Shown here piece by piece: positions 1 to 11,628 of a stretch of DNA of 22,933 bases. How positions within the stretch are numbered: position 1 is the stretch's first letter; each line of letters begins with the position of its first letter. The notes below the pieces were generated by a model, which was not told the origin of the DNA, searched no databases, and was given only the letters and a program-made list of their open reading frames with translations. The stretch is from Smittium culicis (Eukaryota > Kickxellomycota > Harpellomycetes > Harpellales > Legeriomycetaceae): positions 1 through 22,933 of the forward strand of contig LSSN01001791.1 in NCBI GenBank assembly GCA_001970855.1. The letters run 5' to 3'. Position numbers and translations under genes: made by a program.

Positions 1-11
1 GGGGGGGGGGG
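1..11. other. Poly-G run at window start (probable sequencing/assembly artefact)
   Basis: Eleven consecutive G residues open the window and then switch abruptly to AT-rich DNA. No other G run of this length occurs in the window. A pure G run at a contig edge is typical of two-colour sequencing chemistry, where no signal is called as G. It does not look like a telomere repeat, because no second unit or mixed-base motif is present. Confidence 0.6.
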
Positions 12-482
12 TTGAATTAAATTATGGAAATATAAGTGAAAATTTTGATCTAATATTTATATTCTATATAATAATTATAATATATTTTTGAAAAATAATA
101 CATATTCACCCTTTGAATAAAAGTGATATCTAAATTAAAATAAGTAATGTATTTTTAAAGAAACAAGATAGAAATTTAAAACATCATGGAAAATAACGAA
201 AAACTAAAGTAAAAAAAAAAGTTTTACACGGTAATGGTGCATATATTTTATAGTTTAATTCATTAAAATGCTAATTGATATTTGTATTAAGCAAAAAAAA
301 AAAATCTAGAAGCAAATACAGCAAATAAAAAACGACTATTAAATAAAATATTATGTATTTCTGCTAAATTTTGGCATTTTTAATAATTTTTTCGCATAAC
401 AAAGTACAAATGAGTATTTTAAACCCTTTAAAAGTCGAGGTCGTTATATATTAAAAAACCATATTATTGATGACAGTTGAAT

Positions 483-507
483 AAATTAAATTAAATTAAA
501 TTAAATT
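483..507 (+). repeat. Microsatellite (AAATT)5
   Basis: Five perfect copies of the pentamer AAATT lie in intergenic DNA. It is simple-sequence DNA with no apparent function. Confidence 0.85.
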
Positions 508-1210
508 ATAACACAAGCTGATGGATACTGATATAAGATAGGAGTATTTATGGTTTACCCTTTGAGAAAAATTCATTATAAATAGTTCAAAACCTATTCT
601 AAGATAAAGAATTTTTGATGATTTAAAATTATAAAATCTATTAATATCAAAATGTTAATATTAATTATTCTCAAGATAATTTCATATTACTGTTTATATT
701 CATTGACTAATTTCTGTTAAAATATAAAAAGTTACCTAAAAAGAAAATGCATTTTATTAATATATTTAGAAATGATACTAATGTTATAAAAGTGATCGTA
801 ATAAACGACTTTTATGTTTATATAACTAGATAATTAATGTTTTTTTTAATAAATTTAAAAATTAAATTAAACTCAAATTTAATAATTTGTCTTTTAAGAT
901 AAATTAAACTAAAGTGATTGCAGTATAAAAGTTTTATTTATATGTTAATAAAATTTCAATTTTTTGACTCAAATTTTGTAATTTTTTACTTTTAATTTTC
1001 ATAGGCTCTGTTTAAAAAAATACTTCAAATCAATTTAATTTTTATTCTATTGATTTTCATAATATTTAGTAAACTCATTTCCTATTAAAATAAAAGATTA
1101 AAAATATTTGAGAAAAGAGGGCGATTTAATTGGTGATTTTCTAGTGCAAGATAGTACAGTAATAAGATTATACTTTCGGGGTATTTTTATGTATACTGTA
1201 AATGTATCCA

Positions 1211-1231
1211 AATAATAATAATAATAATAAT
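1211..1231 (+). repeat. Microsatellite (AAT)7
   Basis: Seven perfect copies of AAT lie in intergenic DNA downstream of the SEN1-like gene. It is simple-sequence DNA that is likely to vary in length between strains. Confidence 0.85.
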
Positions 1232-1889
1232 ATGGAAATACGATCGAATCTTGATCATTACTGAAAATTTAAATTGTTTATAAAATCATAAATTTATTGA
1301 ACCTGGCATTTGAACATTTGGAAACTTTTAAACTTATAAAATATATTTGTTTAACAAATAAAATAGAAAAATAATGCACTGTAAATTTAGATATTGAAAA
1401 TTTTTTTATTTGGTCTCCAATAATTAATAATTTTATAGATTACAAAGGCAACTTAATTTAATAAAATTTCTCATTTAACAATTAATTCTATTTTATCGAT
1501 TTATATTTAAAAGTCACATTTCTTTACAAATTTAACCTGTTGTAAAAAAAACTTAAATTGATTCAAATATTAAAGGCTTATGCCAGAAAAAAGGATTCAC
1601 ATGATTGAATCATTATTACAGTATGAGAATTTAGCGGCTATTTTTTATAGTATTAAAAGAAAGAGAATAGTAAAATATTTATCTAAAATAAAATCATCTG
1701 CGTTCTATATACTACAGTTTGAGTATTAGCTGTGGTTTTAAAGTCTACGATAGTATTAAAGTATTGAAATAAAATGATGTAAGTCTAAATGTAAATGCTA
1801 GAAAATATTGAAAATTCATACTGGATGCAAAAAATGATAGTATCTCAAAAGTATAAACATACGCAATAATTAAGGGTTTATCAACATAT

Positions 1890-4800
1890 TTACCAAATTA
1901 TATGGTTTCCTTTTCTAATATTAGGGCTCTCTAGAGTCTGTGAAGTCTGGGGATTACCATCAGTTTTAAGTTCTAGTTTGACTTCAGGGTTATATTCGTT
2001 TTCAATATAGTCATCGGGCTGAGTCGGAGGATCGGAGTAGTATCTTAAATGAGTAGGTTTGTTAGTGGTATCTTTTAAAGGAGAAATTGTTATAGCTGGC
2101 AAAGCGATGGGTATAGCGCTTTCAATAATCGAAACAGAGTTAGTACTTGTGTCTTTAGAGTCAGCTTTTTTAGTTTTTTTTTTCTCTGAAGCTATTTTCT
2201 TGCTTTTTTTTTTTTTTTTTTTATTTTCGGTGATTGGCCTGTCCCTTTGTAAATTATTATTATTTTTTGAGTTACCATTTTTTTTTTTATTAATGTTTAG
2301 ATTAATATTATTATGCACTTTACCATTATTTTTGGTCTTGTCTACATTTTTACTTGTTTGATTGGCCTGACTAGTATTATTATTCGCACTTTCGGATCGG
2401 TTAGTATTTTGATCTTTTATCTTTGGTTTATTATTGGGCTTTGGTAAGACAGAATTGTTTAATTTTAGTTCAGGTTTATTCTGGTTAGTGTCTTTATAGG
2501 TATTAGGTTGGCTTTTTCTACTTGGTATAGAGTTGGGAATGGATGAGGATGAGACATCGGATTGAACTACCGAGTTACCACCCTTTGGAACACCAATCAT
2601 TTTTGCGCTTCTTTTAGAATCAATAGCCCAAGATGAAATCACTCGGCCTTTAGATACTTTTGAAGTAATTGCTTGGATTTTTCTATCAAGCGATGAGCTT
2701 AATTTATTTTTATTTTGCTTATCGGAATTAGTAGGTTTTTCACTAATTAAGACTTTATTAGGTTGATTTATGTCTTTAGAGATGTCTTTTTTAAGTTTAA
2801 AATCGTTAGCTTGAGTGCTTAAATCAACTAGAGGTTGGTGACTGTAAGAATCAAGGTTTCTTTTGAGATTTGAATTTGAGACTAGGTCGCTAGTACTACT
2901 ACTGGTATATGACACTTCATTGATAGAAATTAATTCAGTTTTTTGAATTTTAACCTCGTTTATTTTATTAGGCGCTATGTTATTAGGTTTAGTTGAAATA
3001 TTTCCAGTAGATATATCATTATCAAGATCTAACTCGTTGTTAATTAAAGAGTTTGATGTATCATGAGTACTTGTGTCTAAGAATGGTGAATAATTAGCAG
3101 TGCCTATAAAATATTTATTCAATCCTTTATTGAAATTATTGTTAAAAATAATAATTAAATTTAATCTTACTTTGAATTGAAATTATACGTTTACTGTCTT
3201 TAGCTTGATTATGGATGTCTTTATTGCTAATCATCACTCCAGGAGCCGAAGAGAAATTAAGGGATCTAGAAGGATGAACATTGTCTTTTGAAAATTCACT
3301 TGTATACCTGGATTCTGTAGTTTTGTTGTATTCTCTACGTGAATTAGTGTTATATCTGGAATATACTATACTATCCCTTGATTCTCTTTCCCTAGATGCG
3401 CCATCTTTTCTATTAGTCAAACTACCATCGCTGGATTTTAAACGTCGGGAATTGCTTCTAGAGCTACTTCTTGATCTACTTGAGTAGTCATATCGATAAT
3501 TTCTATCATATCTGCTATTTCTTGGGCTTTTAGGCCTTCTTCGAGATGATTCTGGGGATCTACTCCTTGATCTATTGGAAAATGATTTATATCTTGATGA
3601 GCTACTGCTTCTTGACCTGTTTCTTGAAGACTTTTTACTTAATGATCTGTCGCTTTGTTGTCTATCTCTAGATTCAGAGTTATAAATGCTTCTGTAGCTG
3701 TCGTATCTGCTATTATGATGATATTTGTTGTAGCTATCTGATGGATTGTAGCGGTCTCTATCAGAAGTTCTGTATTCTGAATACTTGCTAGAATATACTT
3801 TCGAGTTATTTTCGGCACGCGTTGAGGTTTTGTTTGCACTATTATAGTTATTACTGTAATTATCATTTACTCTATCGTCACTTTTTAAGACTTTTTCATT
3901 GTTTTTTAGGTCTATAGATATGTTGTTTAGATAATGATCTTGCTCTAAATTTGATTGTGTAGACGGGAATGATATTGTATTGGAAGTTTGAGAGGGATAA
4001 TTTCTAGATGTGCCTGAATTATCGTTTACAATGATGTTACTTGAAATTTTATTAGTCAAAGGACCAATGATTGTATCACGCGAAGGTTCGGTCTGATAAG
4101 CAATGTTTGTAGAGTTAGCGATATTTTGATAATTGAATTGCGCATTAGGTACAGTTGGAGGATAATATTCAGGGTTGATTATAGAAGGATGTTGAGATAT
4201 GTTATACGGATTATAGTTTCCATAATATTGATTATTGGGAACAAATGGACCTGGTAAGTTGGAATGCTGAAAGTCCATGTTGTTATATCCTTGGTTAAAG
4301 CCATTGATTTGCTCAGAGTTTTCATAGTCATTAACTTTATTTAGCTGAACTGGTAAAAAGCTATTATTTATAGGCGGTTTGCTATTAATACCACTATTTT
4401 CCAGGGGATATAAAGGCTGATGATTCATATCGTGTAGAGGGGCTGAATAATTATTATAATGGCTGGAAGAGTGTAATAGAGGGTCATTGCTATAATCATT
4501 ATTGTTAAATACGGTTTCAGAGAATTTTTGTTTCTTAATGCTTTCATTAGATGCAGTAACAGATGCTAGAGAGATATCTCTCTTAATGCTATGCGGTTCG
4601 ATATTGTTCATGCTTACATCAGATGGAGGTAATTTGTTAGATGTTTGAATTACCTGGAATGAGCTATCAGGTGCTGAGCTATTAGTTATTTTGATACGAT
4701 TTCCGTTTGGCTTGTTATCGATTAAATCATTTTCTTTTGTGTTTTGAATGATAGATTTTGGTTTGACGCTTCCAGACAAAATATTTTCAATTATTTGGGT

Positions 4801-7800
4801 ACCGTCCATCAAAGAAGGCTTTGAAAAAGACGAATCCTCGATTGATAAAACTTCTTTATTATCGTCGCTTAAGTCAATAGAAATACTGTTTGATAGTTTT
4901 GATTTTGTTGGAATTATATTCTTAGAGCTTACAGGAATTTCAGTCGAATCATCGACAGATACTGCAATAGTATTATTTTTAGTAGATAGGTTATCCACAG
5001 GGCTTATTAATTTTCTTGAATCAAAATCTTCATTTAGCAGGTTTTCTAAATTTTTTCCTATAAAGCTGCCCTTATGTTTTATATCTAGTAGACCTTTTAC
5101 GTCATCAGTATACATACCTCTAGATTTTGCGCTTTCTAAAAGCATTGACCATTTTTCATTGCTTGACATAGCTCTCGGATCAGCTACAATAAAAAGAGAA
5201 TTTTTAGCTCTGGTAATAGCTACATTCATTCTTCTCAAGTCGCTTAAAAAACCTATACCGTTTTCGTTAGACCTAACACAAGAAAAAAATATAATGTCCT
5301 TTTCCTGACCCTGGAAGCCATCAACAGTATTGAAATCAATGGAGTCTAAAACCTTACGACCAAATTTATTGGTAAATGTTCTTTTGAATTCGCGAATCTG
5401 TTGCTTATATGGAGTAATAATACCAATTCTATGGTAAAAGCTTATACCAGGGTTATCAGAAATAAGCTTTAAAACTAAGGAACAAATAACATTAACTTCA
5501 TCTGTATTGTAAATGGAATGCCCTCTACCAATGGCTTCACGACTGTAAACGCCAAAAAAGTGAAATGGAGTGAATAAATCGCTGTTATGCCAAGCTGCAG
5601 ATTTTGACTCGCGCATGTCATCACCATCTTTTAATAAGTTTTCATAAAATAGTTTACTTGGGAAAGAACTGATTTCGGGGTGCATACGATACTGTATACT
5701 GAGTAGATTTACAATATTTGGACAATTTTGTTGAAGTCTAACAAATAATGACTGTTCATAGCCAAAGCTGGCAGCTTCACGAGATAAAACTGTTGGTGGT
5801 AATTGGTTAGGATCTCCTACTAAAATACATCTTACTGGTGAGTATTTTAGAGGAATTATACTACTCAATTCAACAGACTGGGCAGCTTCGTCAATGATAA
5901 CAGTTTCGAATCTTTTCGCCATAGAAGCTAAAATTTCGTGTCCACTTCCGCTTAAAGTACAGCAAATAATTTGAGAGTGTGAAATGATTTGGTTTCTAAT
6001 GGCTCTTCGAACATTATCTAAACTTTTGTTGAATTGGTTAGACTGATTTTGTTGCTCATTTAGCTGTTTCAAAAGGGTATTTCTAGCCCTGGATAGAACA
6101 GATATTTTTTTCTGAATATCTATCAATTCATTTGTGTTATTGCTTCTACTTAAAGACACTTCAACAAGGCGAGCTTTATTTCTTTCTTCGTCAATTGATT
6201 CCAATTGCTTACGTAAAACTTTTTGAGTATTTAGTGAATTTTTGTAAGCGTTTTGAGCGGTTATGGCTAGTACAGCAGGATCAGTTGAGTTAATCGATGA
6301 AGTCGATCCTGAGTCTAGGAGGGAGGTTGCTCTAGATAATTGATCTTCAACTAGCTGGTCTAAGGTTAGATCCTTAACTGAAGAGTTGATACTTTCACTT
6401 TGCCCCACGCGAACTATTTTTGGTACGAAAATTTTACCACTGCTATCAACTACTCCTTCTTTTAGTCTTTGAACAATTTCATCAACTGCGGCATTACTTG
6501 GAGCACAAACAAGTATTTTTCCATTACGCGAATTCGAATTAGATGGAGGGGTAATTATATCACTGTTTGTTGATTTGGTAGACTGTTTATAATTAGGATC
6601 TCGAGTAATTAGCATGGATATAATAGCCAAGATGGTTTTAGTTTTTCCGGTACCAGGAGGGCCTTGGATTAAAGTGAATCCATCTCTATCAATAGAAGAA
6701 AGAATTGCCTGAGCTTGAGGGTGGTTAACACTGTACGATTTCATAACACTGTTAACTCTATCATCGCTATGGTTAGGAGCTTGGTTCATCCTAGGTCGAA
6801 GAATATTCTCTAAAAGGAGTGGGGGTAAATACTGTAGGGATAAGAGGGCTGCGTATTCACGATGAATTGGCACTAATGATAGCAATTTCAGAGCGTCCCA
6901 TTTAGAGTTTACAAAAAGTAAGCTCATTATTGATGCTGATCTTGCATTGCCAACTTTGTCAAAATTAGTTCTAATAGTGACGGTTGCCAAGCTTTTTTTA
7001 TATGTAATCGACTGGACTTTTGCAATAAAAGTTGTTCTGTTTTTAAAACGATCTCTAATTGACTCCGCAAAGTTATTCTTAGAATTTCTAGATTTATTTG
7101 GGATAGATGGAACCTTAGAAGATCCAGATTTTGATTCAGATGCAAGAACCAGCATATCATTTTCTGCCCATTGACTTGCATCAGACGCGTCAAGTAAGAG
7201 AGAAATGTCTCCAAATTTATCAACGGAAGTCCTAGATTGGATTGTTGCTGAGAAAGTTGGAAGCTCAGACGTTTCTTCAATGGATCTCTGTAGTTGAGAC
7301 CAGCACTCAGATAATAACATGGGCTCGAATATATTATTATATTCTTCAACACTGCTAAAAGAGTTAGGGACTTTTTTCAGGCTCCTAGGAAGGTTTGGAG
7401 GAAGCTTATTAATGTCCTCATAAGACCATGCCAATATTATTAAATGTAGCTTATTGAGGCTAGGCATAAGACGCTTCATAGCAATTTCTTCTTCTCGAGC
7501 TTTAATCTGAGCTTCTGTAAGACGAGATACAGGTCTAATTAGCCCTGAAGCAATGTTGCGCTTTTTACCGTCTTTTTGAAAAGTGATAGATCTCTTGTGA
7601 CTATCTCTAGAATATAAGCCAGCTTTTGCAGATTTTGCAGCTTCAGTGTTTATAAGGGCTTTTAGACCATTGGATTTTTCTCTGCTATCGCTAGAATCAC
7701 TGGAATCACTATCTGAAGATGAGCTAGAGCTACAGATAACTCCGGCACTAGAGTTATTAACTTTAAATTCATCTCGTGAAAAAGTAATAACATTATCACT

Positions 7801-10800
7801 ATTATCAAAGAGATGAGAAACGTGCTTCTTGTTGTTGTCAGTTTTACTGGAATGTAAAGATAATGATCTGGGAACTTCAGCAATTGGGCGCTCAAACTTT
7901 TGTGTATAACTAGGAATAGGAGGAATAACATTCCTTCTAACATTAGAAGAATCTTTTGTGCTAGAGTAGGTACTTTTTTTAATTTGGTTTAGAAGGGATG
8001 CGTTTTCAGAGGTCGAGTCAAATTTACTTCTAGAGCTAGTATTGTTTCCAGAAGAGTTTAACTTGGAAATTAGCGAGCTTGGAATTTTAGAGCGAGTAGG
8101 AGGTTTGTAGGATTTGTTGTAGTCGTATACTTTATTTTTATCAGTTTCCTTTTGGAACCAATCAGATAAAAGAGCCTTATTTTTCTTGCTGCTGATACGG
8201 TGGGGAAGATAAATGTCTATTTCATCGTTTTTCTCGTTGTCAGAAGAAGGAATATTTGAGCTAAAGTTATTTTCTTTCTGTAAATAGTCTGACCCAATTT
8301 CAGAGTTTGAGTTTGATATTACAGGGTTTGAAATTCCAGGTATCGTTTTTTCAAGGCTATTTAATAGGCTTTCTAATTCAAACTCGTCAAGCTCATCGCC
8401 AATATCAAAATCTTTAATATCATCATAATTTATATCAGAATTCAAGTTATCGGATTTAGGATGATTAAAGTCATTGTTAGTTAAATCAATACTATCGGGT
8501 TTTTTGCTAGATATATTTAAACACATAGAAGTGATAGACTCAACAAGGTTTTTTGTCATGGTATTTTTGCTTATTGGGGAGTCAGAAAATTTTGATACAA
8601 TTTCATAATCTAGTGTAAAAGGGGAGTTTTGTAAATCAGAGATTAGATTAAGAAGATTTCGAAGAATTAGATCTTCATAGCCGAGGATAGTAACTGAATT
8701 TGGCCACTTTGACATTAAAGATAATAAGATGTTAGAAATATCAAAAGAGGTTTGTTCAGGGGGTTTGCAATAATCGAATAAAGTGCTAAGCGAGTAAAAC
8801 ACAGATTCAGTGGAATATACTTGGGAAATAACAACATTGTTATTAATAATTGTGTATGATTCTATCTTGTAGCTGGATTCATCGGTGGCGATGGATTTTA
8901 TCATAGCTTCGATCCAGTTATAAATGTTTGAAATAATTTCCTCTAAACTAGTATTTTTCGAGTCAGGTATATTTTCATTATCATCGTTAAGATCATCAGC
9001 AAAATTATTGTCTATACTTTTATTGGTTTCAGATTTAATATTTTCTAAAAATATTGTAGAAAGCGATTCAAAGGGGGGTAGGCCACTTATAAATCCATTT
9101 ATTAACCAGGCAATATTGACTGAGCTTTTGGATAATGGAATATTATTATTGAATAGGTGGTTCCATTCATTGATTAAAACAAGTAACTCTCTAAGTCCTA
9201 CGTTCAAATGATTTTGGGCTAAAACTTTTGCAGATTGACTAATCAAGCCAAGTTGGCCATGGAAGGTTATATTAGGATTGTTATCTTTTGGAGAATGTAA
9301 GTAACTTTGCGTAGCGATTTGAGAAACAGCAGAAATCAATTTATACTCGCTACAAACAAGGAAGCGTAAGAGCGGTTGGAGGATAGATTTTTCAAAAGTA
9401 ACGCTTTCATCTTTATTATTATCCTTTAGGGATGAGTTAATACATATTATATAATCTACCATTTGATTTAAAAGATTTAATCGAAAGTTAGTAAACCATT
9501 TATCAGACTCGATCTTAGTGGTGCTAGAAGCGACGGCGTTATTTCCTACGAAGTCGATACCATTGGTTGGGTAATCGATCATAAACAGGTTTGAGGTTAT
9601 AAATAGGGTAACCTTTACGAGTTCAATATTTGAAGGAGTTTTAGAAATTTTTAGCCACAAGCTAGAGCTTAGTAAATTCTGAAGAGGTGGTTTTTGAAGA
9701 TTTAACTCATTTAAAGAGCAATAATCGTAAACAATGTCAAGATCGGATAATAGTACGCTACTGATTAGGCTTTCAGCACAGGAAACTAAATAGTCACATT
9801 CAGATATTTCAGACTCCCCAGTTACAACTTCAGATATATCAACTAATATGGAAGGTAATACTTCGGATAAAAATGGTTTTAACTCGGCTGTGATGTTGTT
9901 AATAATAAACTGGATAAAGTAGATTGAAATTAAAAAAGTGGCAGATTTGTTAATTATAGGAATATCACTGCCATCTTTCCACAGGGACTTTAGCGAGTTG
10001 AAAAACAAATTAACTAGCGGTTTTAAAGGGCGTTGGGGAGTGTTGATACTTGAAGAATACGCGATAACACTTTGCGTGAAGGGTTCTATCCAGCCTAAGA
10101 GGCCTTTAAGTCGCTTCAATGCTTTCTTACAAGAAATTTCATTTATACTAGGGTAATCCAGATTAAAAATTTCGTCGTTATCATCCTTGTAATTTAATAA
10201 ACTCTTTGAGAATTCTGAATTAATAATAGTAAGAACTAAGTCAGTTGGAACCATTTTAAGGGATTTACCAATTTCCTCCCATAAATTAATAGGATCATAG
10301 TTTAAAAAGATCCATTTGAAAAGAGCTAATACAAAGGAGAGGTTAGACTTTGAGTGTAAAATTTCTTTGATAACACAGAGAATTAGATTTGGGAAGTCTA
10401 ATGAAATTCTAGATACGGATTGATCATCAATCTTATTTAGTAAGGAGGATAGAGATTGCCAGATTGCTTGGTTAGAAGATTGAGAGCATTTTAATAAAGA
10501 GTCGCAAATTATTGAATTTTTGGAGGAAGATTTTTGGTATTCTAACGGATCAAATAAAAATGATATAATGTTTTGGAGTAGGTATTTTATTCCAGAGTTA
10601 TAGAGGCTAATACTATATTTTCCTTCAGAGTTTTTAATAATTTTTTTAGCCCATTTGGAGATTAAAGGATTTGAGCTTAGAGAGAGAGGGGATAGACCAA
10701 AAAGTATATCTGATTTCATTTTAGGATAAGAGTTGTTTAATATGCATTTTTCAAGGGTTAGTTCTAGAGCGTAGTATAAATCAGGGAAATTCAGAATTAA

Positions 10801-11374
10801 TCCAGGAGAACGCAAGGCTTCAAAAATAGAGGTCAATATATTTTCGTCGAATTCTGAATTTTTAAATTTATTTACTAAGCGTGTAGCATCCCATTCGCTT
10901 AACTTTGAAAAGAATTCAGCAACTGAGCTATCTTCGTAAATTTTTAAGTATCTAATAGGAAGTAATTAATGAAAAATAAATCAATGAATATGTATAAATT
11001 TAGGGGACTATAAGAACTTAAATAATAAATTATATTCATGTGTACCTCTGTTCAATAATTTCGAGTGAGTCTTGGTAAGCTATTACACAAGAGGAGCATT
11101 TTGAAAGCTGATGGGCCATTTTTGTTTTAAATTCTAAAGAGTGAGGGGTATCTTCCATAGAAAAAACGTCTAACATTTCCATGACAAGTTCGGTGGTCTC
11201 TACGGTACACCACCAACAGTCAGGCGAATTTTTGAAGAGATATATGTAGGTAGAGGCATAGAAAGAATCGCATATTGTTGGATTTAGGGATAGTTTTCTT
11301 TTTTCACCTAGTAGATGACGAACAGACTCAAGTGTTGGATTTAGCAACACTTTATCTTGAGTAAAATCAGACAT
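1890..11374 (-). CDS. SEN1: Sen1-type superfamily 1B RNA/DNA helicase, three exons, 3107 aa
   Basis: Exons are 11374-11046, 10951-3171 and 3103-1890. The introns (94 and 67 nt) are GT-AG, and splicing restores phase at Arg110 and at residue 2704. Of the three segments only exon 1 starts with ATG; the other two open frames begin at TTG, as expected for internal exons. Exon 1 carries CxxC pairs at 53-56 and 93-96, and the sequence that follows resembles the Sen1 N-terminal domain of filamentous fungi. A helical N-terminal half and a Ser-rich linker (about 970-1300) lead to the helicase core. The core shows Walker A GPPGTGKT (1540-1547), DEAA (1797-1800), GDPNQLPPT (1822-1830), QYRMHP (1863-1868), GFQGQEKD (1988-1995) and RRMNVAITRAK (2016-2026). 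A coiled-coil-like insert lies between Walker A and DEAA. The tail is disordered: N/Y/P-rich (about 2255-2400), Arg-Ser-rich (about 2545-2620), then a Lys-rich possible NLS (about 2996-3018). The known Sen1 family unwinds RNA-DNA hybrids in the nucleus and acts in transcription termination. Yeast Sen1 is about 2230 aa, so this form is long. Confidence 0.93.
2204..2222 (-). repeat. SEN1: 19-nt A/T homopolymer inside SEN1 coding sequence
   Basis: Nineteen T on the plus strand read as six AAA codons plus a neighbouring A in exon 3 of the helicase. The run forms part of a Lys-rich possible nuclear localisation stretch. A homopolymer this long is prone to replication slippage and sequencing error. 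The frame is intact as given. Confidence 0.85.
3104..3170 (-). other. SEN1: SEN1 intron 2 (67 nt)
   Basis: On the minus strand this begins GTAAGA and ends TATAG, with a TTTTTAAC branch-like site. The preceding frame hits a TAA at 3142-3144 inside the intron. Joining A (3171) to GC (3103-3102) gives a Ser codon and keeps the downstream 404-codon frame open. That downstream frame has no ATG near its start, so it is unlikely to be a separate gene. Confidence 0.85.
10952..11045 (-). other. SEN1: SEN1 intron 1 (94 nt)
   Basis: On the minus strand this begins GTACAC, a weak donor, and ends CTATTAG. Removing it joins AG to A as an Arg codon. The joined protein reads from the CSSC pair straight into a conserved-looking helical segment ending near SEWDATRLV. 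The donor is not the common GTAAGT form, so the exact donor is less certain than the acceptor. Confidence 0.78.
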
Positions 11375-11628
11375 AAAGTAAAGCTGAAATTATAAGTAAG
11401 TACAGACCATTTAGATAAATGATTTTAGCTTAATCTTGAAGGGATGAAAATAGTTTGCAAGTTATTATAGCTGCTGCAAAGCGAAAGAAAGCTGATCTGT
11501 ATGAACTGGATTAGTTTTTCACAATCTTTAATTTTATACTTTATTTTAAAAAGCTGAATATACTCAAATAAAAAAATTAAGAGTAATTGAAATTAGTTTA
11601 TTGATGCTTTTTTAGCCTTACAGTTGGC

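Larger units (their letters stand above)
12..1889. other. AT-rich intergenic region, no gene seen
   Basis: About 1.9 kb lying 3' of the SEN1-like gene. I found no convincing reading frame, tRNA-like fold or splice-linked exons on either strand. It holds two short tandem repeats, listed separately, and many short A and T runs. The part next to 1890 should contain the SEN1 3' UTR and polyadenylation site, but no clear signal can be singled out. Confidence 0.6.

Noticed and set aside
2059..2361. Hydrophobic plus-strand frame resembling a membrane protein
   Set aside because: The apparent Leu/Phe-rich segments are the antisense of Lys/Asn-rich codons in SEN1 exon 3.
1890..3122. A separate 410-codon gene downstream of SEN1
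   Set aside because: The frame begins at TTG with no nearby ATG. A 67-nt GT-AG intron joins it in phase to SEN1 after residue 2703, so it is better read as exon 3.
4748..5308. 186-codon plus-strand open frame inside SEN1
   Set aside because: It lies antisense to the helicase core and the segment just after it, where the minus strand encodes conserved motifs. It has no domain features of its own.
11036..11374. A separate small gene of 112 codons upstream of SEN1
   Set aside because: Splicing at 11045/10952 fuses it in phase to the SEN1 frame, which lacks its own ATG, and its CxxC pairs fit the Sen1 N-terminus.
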